Below are positions 22,560-36,483 of a DNA stretch of 64,000 bases, piece by piece. How positions within the stretch are numbered: position 1 is the first letter of the stretch; the number at the start of each line of letters is the position of its first letter. The notes below the pieces were generated by a model, which was given only the letters and a program-made list of their open reading frames with translations, searched no databases and was not told where the DNA came from. Source of the stretch: Enchytraeus crypticus (lineage: Eukaryota; Annelida; Clitellata; Enchytraeida; Enchytraeidae). The translations under genes and the position numbers were made by a program. The stretch spans positions 429,001 to 493,000 of the forward strand of contig CAJHZI010000794.1 of assembly GCA_905160935.1 (NCBI GenBank), in the 5' to 3' direction.

Positions 22560-23456
22560 AATTTTTTTAACAACAACAAAATTAGAGTGCTACTGTCGTC
22601 AGTGACAACATTGAGCACTGTGGTACCAAATCAATCCGATGAGCAGAGTGTGGGGTCCAAAAACGGTGCGATCCAAAATCCGGGAGTTCGGTCCGAGGAA
22701 GGGTACTAGTGGAATGGAGGTTTACGTGTTGGTCTCAGTTCATGATCAATGGTTAAATATGAGTGGTCAAAAAGAAAAGCCTTCAACCGTCTATGAAACT
22801 GCTCATATGAAAGGAAAGGATGATCTGCAGAAGATGAGGGTGTGCGTAAAGTGGAAGGAAGAGAATTCCAGATCTGAGGAGCAGTGTGCTGGAAGGAGCG
22901 CTTGGAGAGTTTTCTGCGAGAAAGGATGCTGGGTCGCTCTAAAGTGATTAATTTAGAGGACCTAGTGGATGACTGCATGGAGGAAGGCTGTCTCACTTGT
23001 ATTAAGTGGGACAGATAACCTTTACCAGGCGGGGTGATAGACTTATATGTCAGAGAAGCTGCTTTGTAAACAATGCGTTCTCTGACTTTAAGCCAGTGCA
23101 GAGACTTCAGGAGAGGAGTCACATGGGAGTGCTTAGAGCGGCGGAAGACTGCACGTGCAAGGGAATTCTGGATGAACTGCAATCTGTCGATCTCACAGCT
23201 TGGGAGATTCAGACACAAGGAGTTACAGTAGTCCAGTTTGGATTGCACGAGAGCCGCACCGATGGTAGAAGCGGTCTCAACAGTAAGATATGGTCGTATT
23301 CGACGCAGATCTCTAATGTGGAAGAAGCAAGCCTGTGAAGTTTTGGTGATGTGCTCGTGGAATATGAGATGCTGGTCCAGGATGACACCGAGGCTCTTGA
23401 CAAAAGAAACAGGTGTGATTATTTTAAGCGTTGAGGACAATCACCAGAATTTATAA
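22560..23456 (-). mobile_element. 5'-truncated CR1/L2-like LINE with intact C-terminal ORF part
   Basis: A 244-residue open frame (23440 to 22706) carries the domain downstream of the RT catalytic core: SFVKSLGVILDQHL, HIRDLRRIRPYL, LVQSKLDYCNSL, RIVYKAASLTYKS and APQIWNSLP. The catalytic YADD part is absent. The element ends in a hairpin tail (AGTGCT...AGCACT) followed by a GTT run near 22560. The lack of internal stops suggests a fairly recent insertion. Confidence 0.88.
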
Positions 23457-24199
23457 GTGAATTCGTGTAGCTTAATTTAATTAAATTAATAAAAGTAAAA
23501 AATGACTCTTCGTGTTATGGATCTAAGACAAAAATTATCATTTGAATTTCTGGTACTAAAAGTTCTAAAAATAATTAATTTTTGATGACCTATGAATTAT
23601 TTCTTATATTAGCCATTAAAAATAATTTGAATATTTTAAAATTCATCTTAAATTTTTTCTGTACGCTGTCCTCATGTGGGTTGCATTTTTCTACAAAAAA
23701 GACTACTTTGGTTATTAGACACCTTAATTTATGTGGTATACTTGGTTTAAGTAAGGTTCTCGTTATGAGTTTGATAATTGTCATTTACTATCTTCGTCTT
23801 AAACGTCAAAATTTCTCAATGAATTAACATCTCTGGCAATTAACTGTACGAATTATAAATAAATATTTGTAGACATTAAATTAAATGATTATTTATAATT
23901 TAGCGTTTAGTTTTTAAAACACATATTATACTATTTGTGATATAACTAATTGATAACTAACTTTCTAATTGATAAAGTTAACCTTAATTGATAATGTTAA
24001 TCTAACTAACACTAATTCTTAGGCTATATTGAAACAAAACATCTTTGAGTTTGAGTCAGGTAATATTATATCTTCTGCTCTAAAATTATTTAAACTTTAA
24101 ACGCATTTATACGTACACATGTTGAGAGATTGTGTTCCTAAAATCAATTCCGACGTCTAGTTCCAAATAGTCGTTTGGAAGACGTTAGAGACTTAGAGA

Positions 24200-24202
24200 T
24201 TT

Positions 24203-24243
<41 letters not shown>

Positions 24244-24279
24244 TGAGAGAGAAAGAGATAGAGAGAGAGGGAGAGATAA

Positions 24280-24320
<41 letters not shown>

Positions 24321-24333
24321 CAGTGACAGAGAC

Positions 24334-24385
<52 letters not shown>
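24200..24385. repeat. GA-rich microsatellite
   Basis: Interrupted (GA)n with short GT and CAGA segments. Another GA tract lies at 35449-35502. Confidence 0.9.
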
Positions 24386-25894
24386 TAGACGAAATGCTTC
24401 GAGATAATGGATAAAAGCTGCAATACTTTTTAAAGTTTATTTCTCGTGAGAGAGAACGAGACTCAACATGTCTAGGTTTAAAAGCCAGTCATCTCATAAC
24501 TCCTAGGAGGGCGGGGTTATCAAGCGCTATCACTGTTAACAAGAAGTATTGCCGTGAGGTGAAAGAGCGCTCGATGCATTATGGAACAAATCGACGGTTG
24601 CGGCTCTTCTTGGTTTATCGTGACGCAGAAATAATTTTCTGCTAAATCTTTCAATCAGAGAGTAGGATCTGCTTTATATATTTGCTGGCGTGATGATGGG
24701 AGAGAGTCTCAGCTAGTCCCCGCTTAACGGGTATTAGAGATAAGCAAATGGAATAGACGGGCCGGGGGATTTCCCCGGTAACGGTGGGATTTCCCCCTGG
24801 TAACTGTTCATTTTACGGGAGAGCTCGGTTCTGCGAATATGGAGCTATGGAGGGGGAATGACAGAAAGGTCAGATTTTGAAATACAGCTAAAACGAGTGA
24901 TGATAAAAATCTATAACTTGATGGGGCTTACCACAAAGCTTAAAAATGATATTGTCGTTATTGGGGGGACTTAGCCCCACTAGCTGAAGTTAGCAGTCCA
25001 CTTTTTAAGGGAATTATCCCAGCAGAAAAGTGCAGTAATCTTTTAAAAGTCAGAATGAATATCCCACATTATTATAGATAATCTTATGTAGGGACTTAGC
25101 TATACAATTTTAGTTAAATAATTTATTCTAAAGTGTTTATTACCCTTATTGGTATTCTTATTAAATAAATTCATCAATCAATCAATGAGGATGGATCTTA
25201 GATCCTCATTTCACTAAAGCAATTCTCTCAGACTTGCTTTCTAGTTAATCTAATACCGATATGATAGGGCCTATTAGCTTAATGAAATAATCCACTTAAT
25301 ACCCCTTGAATTCAGGCTCTTCTAAATCTTGCTTATCATACATAATTTAACAGAATTAACAAACATCAAAATTTTATTATAATTAAAATCTATTTCATTT
25401 CGAACATGGCCATTAATAGCACCTTTGTGAAGGACTAAACTGAAAGCACACACCCATCATTAAAAGAAAACTGAGGACCCAAGTAGAACGCAAAAGTCCC
25501 CGAGACAATTTTCTATAGAAAGTGTGCTGGCAGTTAGATAGTTTCAATTAGAAAGACGGCCAAATACACAGGGGAATTTCTTTGAAATTTCTTTAAACTG
25601 TCTTTTAGAAATCTATTTATTGTTGGCAAGGCAGACGATACTTGTACGGATCTGTTGGTGGGAAAGTTTCTATTTGTTTCTATCAATCTATTCAGAACGA
25701 TGTTAGTTCTGAATCATTTATATTAACGTATTTGCTATCTAATGCTAGGAAGAGGATAGCATCGATCAATTAAAGTTTATGACAATACATGCTTGTGCAC
25801 ATTAAATTTATGGTCCCACGATTATGCATGATGATATCTATTACTTTTAATGTCGGACGTTTAAACCGATAGAAGTAAAGGAATCCTTTACTAC

Positions 25895-26080
25895 AAATGG
25901 CCCATGGAGCAATAGACCATAAATTGCCCTAAGAGGCGACTGGCCAAGAACTGAATAAGGTAAAAGGAAACCACCTCAGAAAACATACTATCTCAAGCCA
26001 TAGGTGTTGATGTGGCATAGCCCTTTGTGAAGGGATATCTCACTAGTCCTTGGAGTGCTCCTTATTTAGCGTTAGTTGCA
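25895..26080 (-). repeat. Dispersed repeat, family B
   Basis: Minus-strand copy: CCTAAGAGGCGACTGGCCAA, GAACTGAATAAGGTAAAAGG and TTTGTGAAGGGATATCTCAC on the + strand. Confidence 0.65.
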
Positions 26081-26984
26081 GATATGCCATTTAGAGCTTA
26101 ATATGCCGTTTGGTCGAACACTAGAGAGATGCTTATTTGTTTCAGCGATATCTGATTATATAACGCATGGTATTCAATTTCTCCTTCAATTTTTCTTAGC
26201 ATTTATCAATTTTCATCTGTTATGTTTCGATAGTTTGGACAAACTCGTAACAAAATTGCCTAACCTGGTATCCAGGGATTCAAATTCATACGGACCGACT
26301 CTTACAAGTACCTTTGTTTATTGAAACACAGAAAATGTTGTTTTAAATTCATTTTTGCGTACGATATCGAAACACCTGAATAGATTTGAAACTAAATGGA
26401 TTTTTCTTCTATCTGTTTTGGCTTAAATGTCATTGGATGCAATTAAATTTTTGTCAATGTTCCAGTTTTCCACTCTGTCAATTTACTCGAACAAAAAGAG
26501 GTCATTAAACTCTTAAAACTTTTTGTTGCGTCAAAAAACTTAAAATGCACAATCCATCATATTTCTATGGATTACGAGAGTTGGGTGGGTGATATTTTAA
26601 ATGGAGGAGGGTAGGAATACAGAAGAACCCACCCCTATAGACTTGCCCCTGACTCGTCTATATTGACATATGATCTGACATGCCGAAGTCTTATTATTCT
26701 TGATGTCTCTCATATGAGTAGAGCTGATCGATGCAGACGTCAAAGAGATTCTATGATGTTAGACATCTGACGTGACGCGGATAATGTCTTGAAATGAAAT
26801 AATCGACGTTTTTTTCATTAGAACTAGATGTTTACTTATCGTATGAAATGGAGGTGACTTTTTTTAAAGAAGAATTAGAGGCTTCGCTATCACCTGAATA
26901 AAAAGGGTTCCCAAACAACTGGGCTAGACTGTTACACCACATCTTCATCTCTTGAGGCACCCTATACACCTCAGTGGCACCCCA

Positions 26985-27195
26985 TGCATCTCATCGTCAG
27001 CACTACTGACACCCCATCTTCAGCACTATAGGCACCCCATCTTCAGCACTACAGGCACCCCATCTTCAGCACTGCTGGCGTCCTTATCTTCAGCACTACT
27101 GGCACCCCATCTTCAGCACTACTGGCGTCCTCATCTTCAACACTACTGGCGTCCTCATCTTCAGCACTACTGGTACCTCATCTTCAGCACTAGTG
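26985..27195. repeat. 23-bp minisatellite
   Basis: Units of CATCTTCAGCACTACTGGC plus CACC or GTCC. Confidence 0.85.
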
Positions 27196-27799
27196 GCATC
27201 CTTTCATATGTCTCTCAGGCGCCTTCATCAGCTGAACTAGGGGCACTCACATCATCTGAGACTAAATAATCTCCACTAAAATCATATAAGATCTTGCTGC
27301 GCTTTCATATTAAAACAAGATCATGTGCAATCTTCATATCAAACAATCAACGGTCCTGCCCGAAGGCTATTTACCCGTAGAGCCGAAAGTCACGGATTTG
27401 ATTCTCAGTCGAACCCTTCACTACAAAAGCACTATTGCAATTTTAGAACTCACGGCGCAAACTTTTCTTCCCGGAATCTGCCCAAAATCTTTTCGACACT
27501 AATAACACCGGGAAAGATTAACAAATATTTAAAAAAAATTGGAGAAGATATGACGCGATGCTCATCTCAAAAGCAAATGGCCTTAACTAAAAATTCATGG
27601 CAGTCAACAACAAGTGGATATACCCTAGGTTCCATGGATGGTTATTCGCGAATCGGGGCCTGCTCATAAATAGCTATCGACAGCAAATGTGTGATTAATC
27701 TTGGAAAAGAAGAAGTCTCGAAGACCGGTCAACGGTAGTAAAACTGCCAGTGAAATGGTCGTTTCAAGAAGTACAAAAAGAAAAAGAAGAAGAAGATTA

Positions 27800-27852
27800 A
27801 GATCTAGCTACAGATCTAGCTACAGATCTAGCTACAGATCTAGCTACAGATT
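27800..27852. repeat. 12-bp tandem repeat
   Basis: Four copies of AGATCTAGCTAC. Confidence 0.85.
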
Positions 27853-28799
27853 TAACAGCAAGTGTTGCATCGACATTCATCGCAATTAACATTTAGTCTT
27901 TAGAGAAATGTTGACCTCTATAATAGTTTACCATTTCCTTGTACTTTAATGAGACCATTTTTCGATATACTTTTATCGATATATTTATCGATATTTCAGC
28001 TTTTTGATTTAGTTTTATACTTAAAACTCAGTGATATTTGCCTGATGCTAATGCATCCACCTATGATTGAAATGCTAGTGTTTGACGCCGCTGCTATGAG
28101 GCCTGATGCACAAATTGGAGCTAAAAGCAACATTTGCTTAAGAGCCTCTCAATCGAATCTCTTACTGGAGCGCTACTTTAAGAGGCGTCTTTCAAGCTAA
28201 GTCAGAGTTGAAACTGAGTAAATGTAAATTCAATCTGACTGCTTTAACCTTAATTTGTCTGCAACTCGTGCTAGAGTAGTTTTCTTCAGAACAACTTTTA
28301 AGGAAATATTCCGGTAGTCTGATTGTAGAGTGTTAGAAAAGCATGCAGTTTTAAGAAGAACTGCAGATTTGAAATAGGATTCAGAGAGGCAAAATCGACT
28401 TTATCTTACAGTTTACTTTAAATTTACTACCATAACACTACTGTTTTTACTATTTCACTACTTATATATATATATATCTCTCTCTCTCTCTCTCTTTCTC
28501 ACGCGCTTTCTACTCTTTTCTCTAAACTTTATTTTTTCACTCTCTATTGAAAGCTTTGTCGCAAATCTCTATTTTAGGAAGACAGCTCTAATATATTCAA
28601 AAATATTTGGGCAAATAGAGATTCGAGAGGTTTCTTGTTGAGCAAGTTCCCCAGTTATTTGTAGAGTGTTGGCACTGTACTAAAAGTTTTTACGACTTTA
28701 CAAGTCGAATGACGAGCATCTACATGTACAATAAGTATGTAAACATAGTCTGAAATGATGGATATTATATGAGTCTGAAGGAACCTCACACAACAATGA

Positions 28800-29025
28800 G
28801 AGCGGGATGTAGCGTACTCGGTTTACCTGCGCGTCAAATGAACGAAGTTAAGCTACGCCGAGCCCGATTAGTACACGGTCGGGTGACCAACTTGTATGAC
28901 CGAGTATTGACAGCTTGAAAGAAAAATCCCCAGGGTGTTGAAAGGTTATTCTAAAATCCGGGCCGGCTGAAGTCGATGTGCAGAAAAAAGGCATAGGCTA
29001 CTAATAACCATGGAAAGGATGAAAT
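28800..29025 (+). mobile_element. 5S rRNA-derived SINE
   Basis: Best 5S match: GAAGTTAAGCTACGCCGAGC, CGATTAGTACACGGTCGGGT, then GACC and ACCGAGTATTGACAGCTT. The internal control regions of 5S genes (A box AAGCTAAGC and intermediate element) are recognisable. The same tail as 7655-7885 follows. Confidence 0.87.
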
Positions 29026-29569
29026 ACTAAAAACTGCAAAACAGAAAACTAAGCAGGTAGCAAGTAGTCCTTGCGGCTGTCATATGTGTAATCATACTAC
29101 CAAAAGAAGCTGATGCCAAAACAATTGAATAATTATATAACTTGTTCTGTTAGATTAGATATTAAATTAAATTTACATTTCGTATAAATGAATGACGACA
29201 TACTTGGAAACGTTTAAATAATATGAGAACGAAAAGAGGAAATCTCTACCAGGTAATGAGGACATTCAGTTAACCAAAACAAAAATTAAAAGTGAAGAAA
29301 TCTGATTACATTCGGCGGGTTTGACAGTTAATATTTTTACTAGTTCGCTAAAATTATAGGTTTGCGTGTTTTACGTCTTAAGCGTCCCTCCTTATCAACA
29401 TTATTTAACTTAACCTATAAATCAATTGTAGTATAATATGATTTTGGCTTGAAATTAATTTCAAAATGTATACACAATTGTATTAAATCAATCTATACCA
29501 AAAGAGTATAAATTAGCAGAGTAAAGAGTTCTATGAAAGCGTTAAATCTACGACTATTAGAGAAGTTAA

Positions 29570-29712
29570 AAAGCTGGCAAAAAGTAAAGCTCATGTTAAC
29601 GTCAGTTCCCTTACTCTAAAGCGATGCCAGTGATGGGTGAGCCCAGGATCTGAACCCCGCACAAACTGATCCGCGGTCGAGTATCTTACCGACATCGCCA
29701 GAGGCTCTATGG
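29570..29712 (-). mobile_element. tRNA-derived SINE, family A
   Basis: Minus-strand full-length copy: AACGTCAGTTCCCTTACTCT, GAGCCCAGGATCTGAACCCC and CCGACATCGCCAGAGGCTC on the + strand. Confidence 0.8.
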
Positions 29713-30499
29713 CAGTGACATTAATGTATCACTATCCTGATACTTTCATCTTCTAAAGGGTAAAGGTCATCATCGCACCCCAGAGAGTATCTTAAAAGAA
29801 AACACGGGCTGTCTCACGTCACTCCTGCCAACAAGATGAATTAGAATCATTCCAGCTGCATAAGAATTCTATTTGAAATCCTATCTTGTTGTTGAAGTAC
29901 CGAGGGAAAGAACTCTAAGCCGAGAGCCCGTAATGACACTTTTGCATTGCAAATGTGTCCGCTCATCCGTCCCTTAGAATCCCTCGTCGTTTGGAGGCCT
30001 TGACCTTGTTCCTCCTCTCATTCCTAGCACCGAATGTTCAGCTAAAGATATAAAACGTTTTTGTTTTCAAAATGATAAGTTTTGATAGTGAGTTCTCGTG
30101 GAAGAACAGAAACATTTAATCTGCAAATTGAATGCGATGGCGATATTACATAATTGTTTCTGATATTTTTCGGAGAGGGATATTTTGAAATACATAACAC
30201 TGAATGTTTATGAATTTCATTGTTTTTAGTTGAACCCAAAATGTGAAGTACACGTATACGTTAAAAAGGCTTTTAAATGTTTCGGAAGTTATAGATTTCA
30301 CTTCACATCTGCACTAGAGTTGACCGCTCACTGTTCTTTCGACTCACTAAGTGCTGTTCTTTGAAGTGTACTGCTCTCGCTCACAGCTCATTGCTCTCTA
30401 AGAGGTGCTCTCAGCGTGCAAAACTGCTCTCAGTATACTTAACTGCTCTCTGTGATCAGCTGCAGACAGTGCTATAATATTGATTCAATAGTGTTTAGG

Positions 30500-31145
30500 C
30501 GGCAAGGCCTGTAGCAGGCCTATACAGGCCTGCATTTCAAACGATCTAGGACGGCGCCTTCTCTGAGCCTGTGAGAGCTTCGAGTGAGCTACTGCTGTTG
30601 CCTCGCCTAGGTAGTTAACAGCTGTCGCTTCGAACGCATATAAACTACATGTATTAGCAGGGGTGTATTCTTAAATTACTAAGTGGGGAGATTGTCGTTA
30701 AGCACAAACTTGCTAAAATTTGTGCGTATGTTTGCTCTTATTTATAAAAATTTTGCAATTGCACGTAAAAAATATACAAAGACGCAACGTAATTATCTTT
30801 AATTGAAAATTACCGTAGTTTAACCAGATAAAGAAACTAATGTGAAATTACTGCAATTGAAGTCAAAAAGATTCTCAGGTACTCGAGAGTACTAAAAGTA
30901 ACTTTGAAACGTTTACATATAAGTACAGCTACTACAGTCAGAGAAATTGCTGAAAAAACATTTTACATGGATATCAGTAAAATAATGTAGGCCTTTATTG
31001 GCCTGCATTTCGAACGATCTAGGACTGGCGGGTTCTCATTCTCAGCCTCTCAGGCTGTGCTATATGTTATTTTATTAGTTATAGGTGACTGCTGCCGTCT
31101 CGAATAATATTAACTGCATGTACATGTAGGGCCTATTATTAGTTG
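30500..31145 (+). repeat. Pair of diverged direct repeats, about 160 bp each
   Basis: Copies at about 30500-30660 and 30985-31145 share GGCCTGCATTTC.AACGATCTAGGAC, CTCAGCCT/CTGAGCCT, GCTGC.GTC/GCTGTTGCC and ACTACATGTA/ACTGCATGTA. No coding potential was seen in either. Confidence 0.6.
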
Positions 31146-33530
31146 ATGCCTGCAGACTGTAGTTTATAAAGCCGCTTCATTTAAAGCCGTTTTCGATGGG
31201 GAGAGTTCAATTGTGAATAGTGGCGGATCCAGGGAGCCCGTCCCCCCTTTAGGCCCGTCGTTAAAAAAATGTAAACTAGACTTTCATTGTTTCCTTGGCA
31301 ATTTCTATGTGTAAATATATTTGTAAGGGTAGTGGTTAGGAGGGGTGGAGGCGGGGTACGAGAGGGAACTCAGTTCCACTAGCTCCAATTTTTTAAAATA
31401 TGGGCCCCACTAGGGGTCCATATTTGGTATACTAGGAACCCTGTATAATGGATGGGGACCCGAAAAATGTTGACTGTTTCACTAGCTCTCAATTTAACAT
31501 TAACCACAGTATAAGAGGAAAAAAGGGTGTGAGTAAAAATTTGAACTCTGTCCCAGAGCAGTGGTGCAAACAGTTTGAACTGGGAGGGACTTAAGCCCCC
31601 CCTCCCAATGCCAAAATTAGGTCACTTTTGCAAATCGTACAGATCCGCTGAGTTTCTTCGAAGATGAAAAAATTAACCCGCCTTTTCCAAAGCAAATGTA
31701 GGATTTTAGGTTTCCCCTAACTTTAGAACCGGTATGGGGGGGGGGGGTAAGATACGGGGATGGACTTACTCTATAAGCCGAGGAGCGCCGTAGTTAAAAT
31801 GTTTTAAGCCCCCCCCCCCTCACAGCATTTTTTCTGGAGGCAAAAAATGTGTACACTCTAACACAAAATTTCGCCCCCCCCCTTAAAAAATTCCTGGATC
31901 CGCCTCTGACTGTGAACTATGACCGTCGATGATGGTACATTCGGAAAGCGATGTCGCTATAAACCTGTGTATATGCAATTTGTTGTACACATTTAATTAA
32001 TGAAGTTTTACAAATTAAAGGTTATTAACTTTGGAATAGTTACACAGTGACATTAATATTAGTATAATTTTTTCCAGACTATCGTTTCATCGTATGTAAT
32101 TTGTCTACGGTACATTCATTCTACAATTAGCGTACAACAGTCGTATCATGCAGGGTTACCATATGTGTCAAATGTTTTAGCCCAACGACTTAACGAAACT
32201 AACTCATAAATAGCCCAATTGTGCGTGAAATTCTCCCAACTGGCAGCACTGACTGACAATGAGGACCTAAACTACTTGAAGTCACGTAGGCCAAACAGAC
32301 ACAGTGCAGTTACTGTAGGAAGTACCTGAACCAGTTGAGAGTAGTTACTGTAGCAAGTGCCTGGACCATTTGAGAGCAGTGAGCAGCTTAAAAGAGTCCG
32401 CTCTTTGAGCTGTGCGAATCGTCTATATGCTGCTCTCACAGATGAGTCGTAAAGCACATTATTAATCTGAACTGAGTTACAATCTACAAACTATCTTGGC
32501 GGCTCATATGCTTGTTTGTACCATCATGCAACCATAAAAAATGTAAATTGAATATTTTGTCATACAGAATGAGCTGACTAGGCCGTAATTTTAAAGTAAT
32601 TTTGCATAAGAAGGAAGAGGTATCACAAAATTTCATCAGCCATGTTATAGGCTATCTCGGAAATGATTCCATGATTCTCAGGCAAAGTATTTTAAGTTTT
32701 GAAATTGTAAAAGTTACAAAGTTATGAGTTATCAAATCTTACTAGCTCTTTTGACTAGAGGCTTTAAAGAAGATATATCTGACGAACATTCGTATCGACA
32801 TGTGAAATGTTAATATTATTACATAATTTGCAATATTTAACATTATATTATTTTAGTATTATAAATTATAGAATTTTTAAGAACTTTCAAGAACTTTTTG
32901 AATTCTAAGAAATCTGAGTTAGTCACTGGTCGCTTTGCTCGCTCGGCTTAGCCGTGTGGCACGTTAAGAGAGAGTTGTGTATAGAAAGCGGCTTAGCCGT
33001 GTGGCACATGAAGAGAAAGTTAGAGTGTAGAACGTGCTTATATGCGTGTTCTACGACTATGTTCTTTTGAGCAGATCCTGTCCAAGGAATGAAGTGCTGG
33101 TCGCTGTAGTAAAGAATCTTAGGAATCACCATGCTCAACTACCCCTTCCGGTTATAGGAAACTTTGTCGAAACCAGCATGACTGGAAAATGCACGTAGAG
33201 TAGGAGGCGACAAAGCGTAAACTGATGAAGGCAACGGGAAATCACCATAAAAGCCTTATTTTTCCAAACTATTAGCTACATAAGTTAAGGGTAAGGGATA
33301 ATCCCTTGTGAAGGATTTTGTTGATCTATGGAGTGCTCTATCTGGAGCGTGAAAGCAGACTCGAGAGTGCGAATGCGTGCCATAGACCTGTCTCGTGCAG
33401 AACACTGGGGAGAGAGAGAATAAGCTTTGGAAAAATCTGAAATTTATTTTAAATTAACTCAATTATATTCATAATATTTTACTTTTTTGAATATTCACAT
33501 TGCGTGTAACATTTTTGTCTGATATATATA

Positions 33531-33606
<76 letters not shown>

Positions 33607-33999
33607 TCCTGAAATCAGTCCAAGTTTATCCAAGATTATCCTAGTTATCCCGCACTTTGAAAATTTCAAGTCCGCCTCTTATGAAGCCTTCAGAGGGTTA
33701 TTAATCAACACGCTTCTTGGTGACGATATAGTTCCAAGGTGAGCAATTATGGATCATATATTGAGAGATATCGATTGGAAGCTTGCTTTATGGGGATATG
33801 TTGAGAGCACTCGAGGGATTAAGGGATTGATCGAGACTTGAACGTCGATCCTCTAGATCAGTCGCTTTATTCATCCCCTAGCTTAGAACTCTTCATTAGA
33901 TTTATGCTGTCGAACCTAGATGAGAATATTAATATCGCACTTCTAACATGTTTCCGTGTTGTGTCCGGGGAAATAAGAATAGGGTTATCGTAAACTGGC
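31146..33999. other. No recognisable gene; G/C homopolymer runs
   Basis: 31230-31900 has several poly-G and poly-C runs and looks like an old, rearranged repeat. The rest is AT-rich with a family B copy and a TA run. Confidence 0.4.
33165..33410 (-). repeat. Dispersed repeat, family B
   Basis: Minus-strand copy: GAAGGCAACGGGAAATCACC, ATCCCTTGTGAAGGATTTTG and GGAGTGCTCTATCTGGAGCG on the + strand. Confidence 0.68.
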
Positions 34000-34130
34000 T
34001 GGAGCCAGAGGCGATATCTGTAAGGTACTCGACCGCGGATCAGTATGTGCGGGGTTCAAATCCTGGGCTCGCCCGTCACTGACATCGCTTTCGAGTGAGG
34101 AAAGTGGCGTTAACATTAGCTTAGATTTTT
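34000..34130 (+). mobile_element. tRNA-derived SINE, family A
   Basis: Near full-length copy: CTGGAGCCAGAGGCGATATC, GATCAGTATGTGCGGGGTTC and GCTTTCGAGTGAGGAAAGTG. Both promoter-box-like motifs are recognisable. Confidence 0.85.
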
Positions 34131-34149
34131 AAACTACATGTGTTTTAAG

Positions 34150-34350
34150 AGGCCACTAAGCAAGAACGGAAAAAGACAAAAATTACACCAGATGTCATGT
34201 TTCCTCAAGCTAAAGGCTTCATCAAGGTTTAACAAAAACCATAGCCTTTATGATCGGAACAATTAGTTGATCAATGAAGTGCTCTTATTGAGTGTGGCGT
34301 CGGATTGTGGATAGAGATGTATGCCTTGAACTTGCCGTTCTTCAAAGCAC
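34150..34350 (-). repeat. Dispersed repeat, family B
   Basis: Minus-strand diverged copy: AGAGGCCACTAAGCAAGAAC, TCAAGCTAAAGGCTTCATC and ATGTATGCCTTGAACTTGCC on the + strand. Confidence 0.58.
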
Positions 34351-34995
34351 TAGAGAAAAAGAGATAGAGACAGAAAAAGAGAGTGACTGGCACTTGAGCA
34401 AATTAGGGCCATGACTAATTCAAAATTAGATAGTTATATGTATCATTAATTAGATAGTTACATTCATAATTAGTTAAATAGTTATACGTATCAGTAATTA
34501 GATAGTTAGATAGTTAAGTAATGCAATGAGATATTCGCACGTTGAGGGGTATGAAAACGTGATAAGTCATTCCAAATCCATACGTATTCTTTAGGACTGA
34601 CTTATGAAACTACTAGTTGCCAAATTTATATGGATCAATTAATTGGCAATTAATCTTGTATGTAGATTTATACATAATTGTATTATGTGTTTATTATGTC
34701 TAAACAAAAACTTGATTCTGTAAAATATATCGGATTTACGGCATAGAAGGCTATTCATATTTCCAATTTATTTTTTGCAGGTATTCAAATGTGTATTTTA
34801 ATCAGATCCGGCTTACATTTCTGCACTTTCATATTTGAAACAAATTCAGCGAAATTCACATTTCATTAATATTGTGGTATTTTTTATCTACTTCAGTTAT
34901 TGTACTTTTCATTTATCTGCATGCTTTGTCAAGACCTTTCTTTGGTTCATCTTAATACGAAGGTTTGACTTTGTTTTAAAATAGTATTAAAGTCT

Positions 34996-35024
34996 CTCTT
35001 CGCAATTAAATAATTGCGAAGAAA
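34996..35024. repeat. Small hairpin near a LINE-like 3' end
   Basis: CTTCGCAATTA and TAATTGCGAAG form perfect 11-bp arms. About 100 bp downstream, GAAATAAACGAGTGATGATG looks like the polyadenylated 3' end of another retroposon. Confidence 0.5.
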
Positions 35025-35448
35025 GCTTTTTTATCTTTTCATGTTGGACTACGTCTTTCTCTTTTTTTTGTCTCTTGTTTCTGTCATTGTATCGTGCAAT
35101 GTCTTATGGACTATTGTCTGAAATAAACGAGTGATGATGATGATTGCCCTATTTTCAACTTATAAATATTTATATAAAACATTTATGATCCTATATTTAG
35201 GACTCGGTGCACGTTTGGCTACAGAGTTTTTTTATGTGGATGGTTTATTTGGAATGAGCAAACGACGGGACATTATGACAGGATGCAGTCACAGGATATT
35301 ATGAGGATTCCAGGCTGGATGTAATGATTCCTACCCTCAAACACTTCCTTAATATACAACTCATCGTTACCATATGAAACGAAACGAAATACAAATAAAG
35401 TACATCAGATGTGAGTATTTAACCAAGTATTTCGTTATGCGTAACAGC

Positions 35449-35502
<54 letters not shown>

Positions 35503-36483
35503 GAGTAAGGAGCCAAATTCTTTCATATTACACAGAGGCATGTATGCCACATGATAGGGGATTTCTGAATAGTGAAATAAATTCTCATAAAAGCAAAAGC
35601 GACTTTGTTCCTATATTGGTTTGGAGAACTAAGGTTCTAGATATGGTAACTCTGATTTAGAGGTTATGAAGATCTGAGAAGCTTCATATTCTTAATTGCA
35701 ACATGGCAACTCAAATTGTACATGTGCAGAGAAAACTAAACGTCTCAGTGTGTTCGCTCTATTTCTATTTACTTCTAATTGGTCTTCGAAAGTATGTTAA
35801 ACTTCACGCTTCTTCAGTATTCTCTTATTTATGTTGTGGTAGTTATTTTTTCACCTATGCGTAGGAAATCAAATTTTCCGATCTCTGCATCGTTTTGTGC
35901 ATGAAAAACTAAATTTCTCGTTATAGTAGCTTTATTTCGATGTGTGTATTGAAGACTAGACTGTAAATGCTACCTCACAGTAGTTATGCTTCTACTTGTA
36001 CTTGTACTTGTGTATAGAAAAGTACAATTTCACGTTATAATATGTCTATTTTCGCGTAAATGTTGAACAAAATATATCGACATGGTAGCACTGTTTCTCA
36101 GTGTGTTTGGAGCGAGGGTAAAGTTATTATAAAGCGTCGGATTTCGACCTGTCAAATCTCCAAACGCCTTCTTCATTTCGGCGTATCCACGTATCCGCCT
36201 CCTCCCCCTTTCCTTGCTTGCGTCCGGACTGCGAAAAAGACATTCGGATTAATAACCTACAGAGCCATTGTCATGTCGACAATTTATTAAAATGTTAACT
36301 TGTAGTAAGAGAGGCTGGAATATTTGTAGGAATGGATTTATTCTTTCCTGCTGATTCCTGTTGAGCTAATGTTTGGAGCTATTATAGTTGTTACTGTTGC
36401 ATTATTCTTACTAGTGTTAACATTGTTATTAGTACTATTGTTGTTATATGTGTTACTATTATTTTGAATCTCAGTGTTGTAAA

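Larger units (their letters stand above)
23457..26984. other. No recognisable gene outside listed repeats
   Basis: AT-rich DNA, a GA microsatellite and one family B copy. No coding signal was seen. Confidence 0.45.
27196..30499. other. No recognisable gene outside listed elements
   Basis: Frames of 60-115 codons at 27325-27669, 27949-28200 and 30042-30239 show no recognisable domain. The first overlaps a possible eroded tRNA-like sequence near 27350-27400. Confidence 0.4.

Noticed and set aside
22639..22947. A + strand protein of 102 codons
   Set aside because: It is the shadow of the minus-strand LINE ORF, which has clear homology features.
28840..28920. A functional 5S rRNA gene
   Set aside because: The 5' third is missing, there are many mismatches, and a SINE tail is shared with other copies.
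34000..34080. A tRNA gene (A-box and B-box present)
   Set aside because: The same sequence with the same non-tRNA tail occurs about 14 times, and the tRNA folding is imperfect. It is a SINE.
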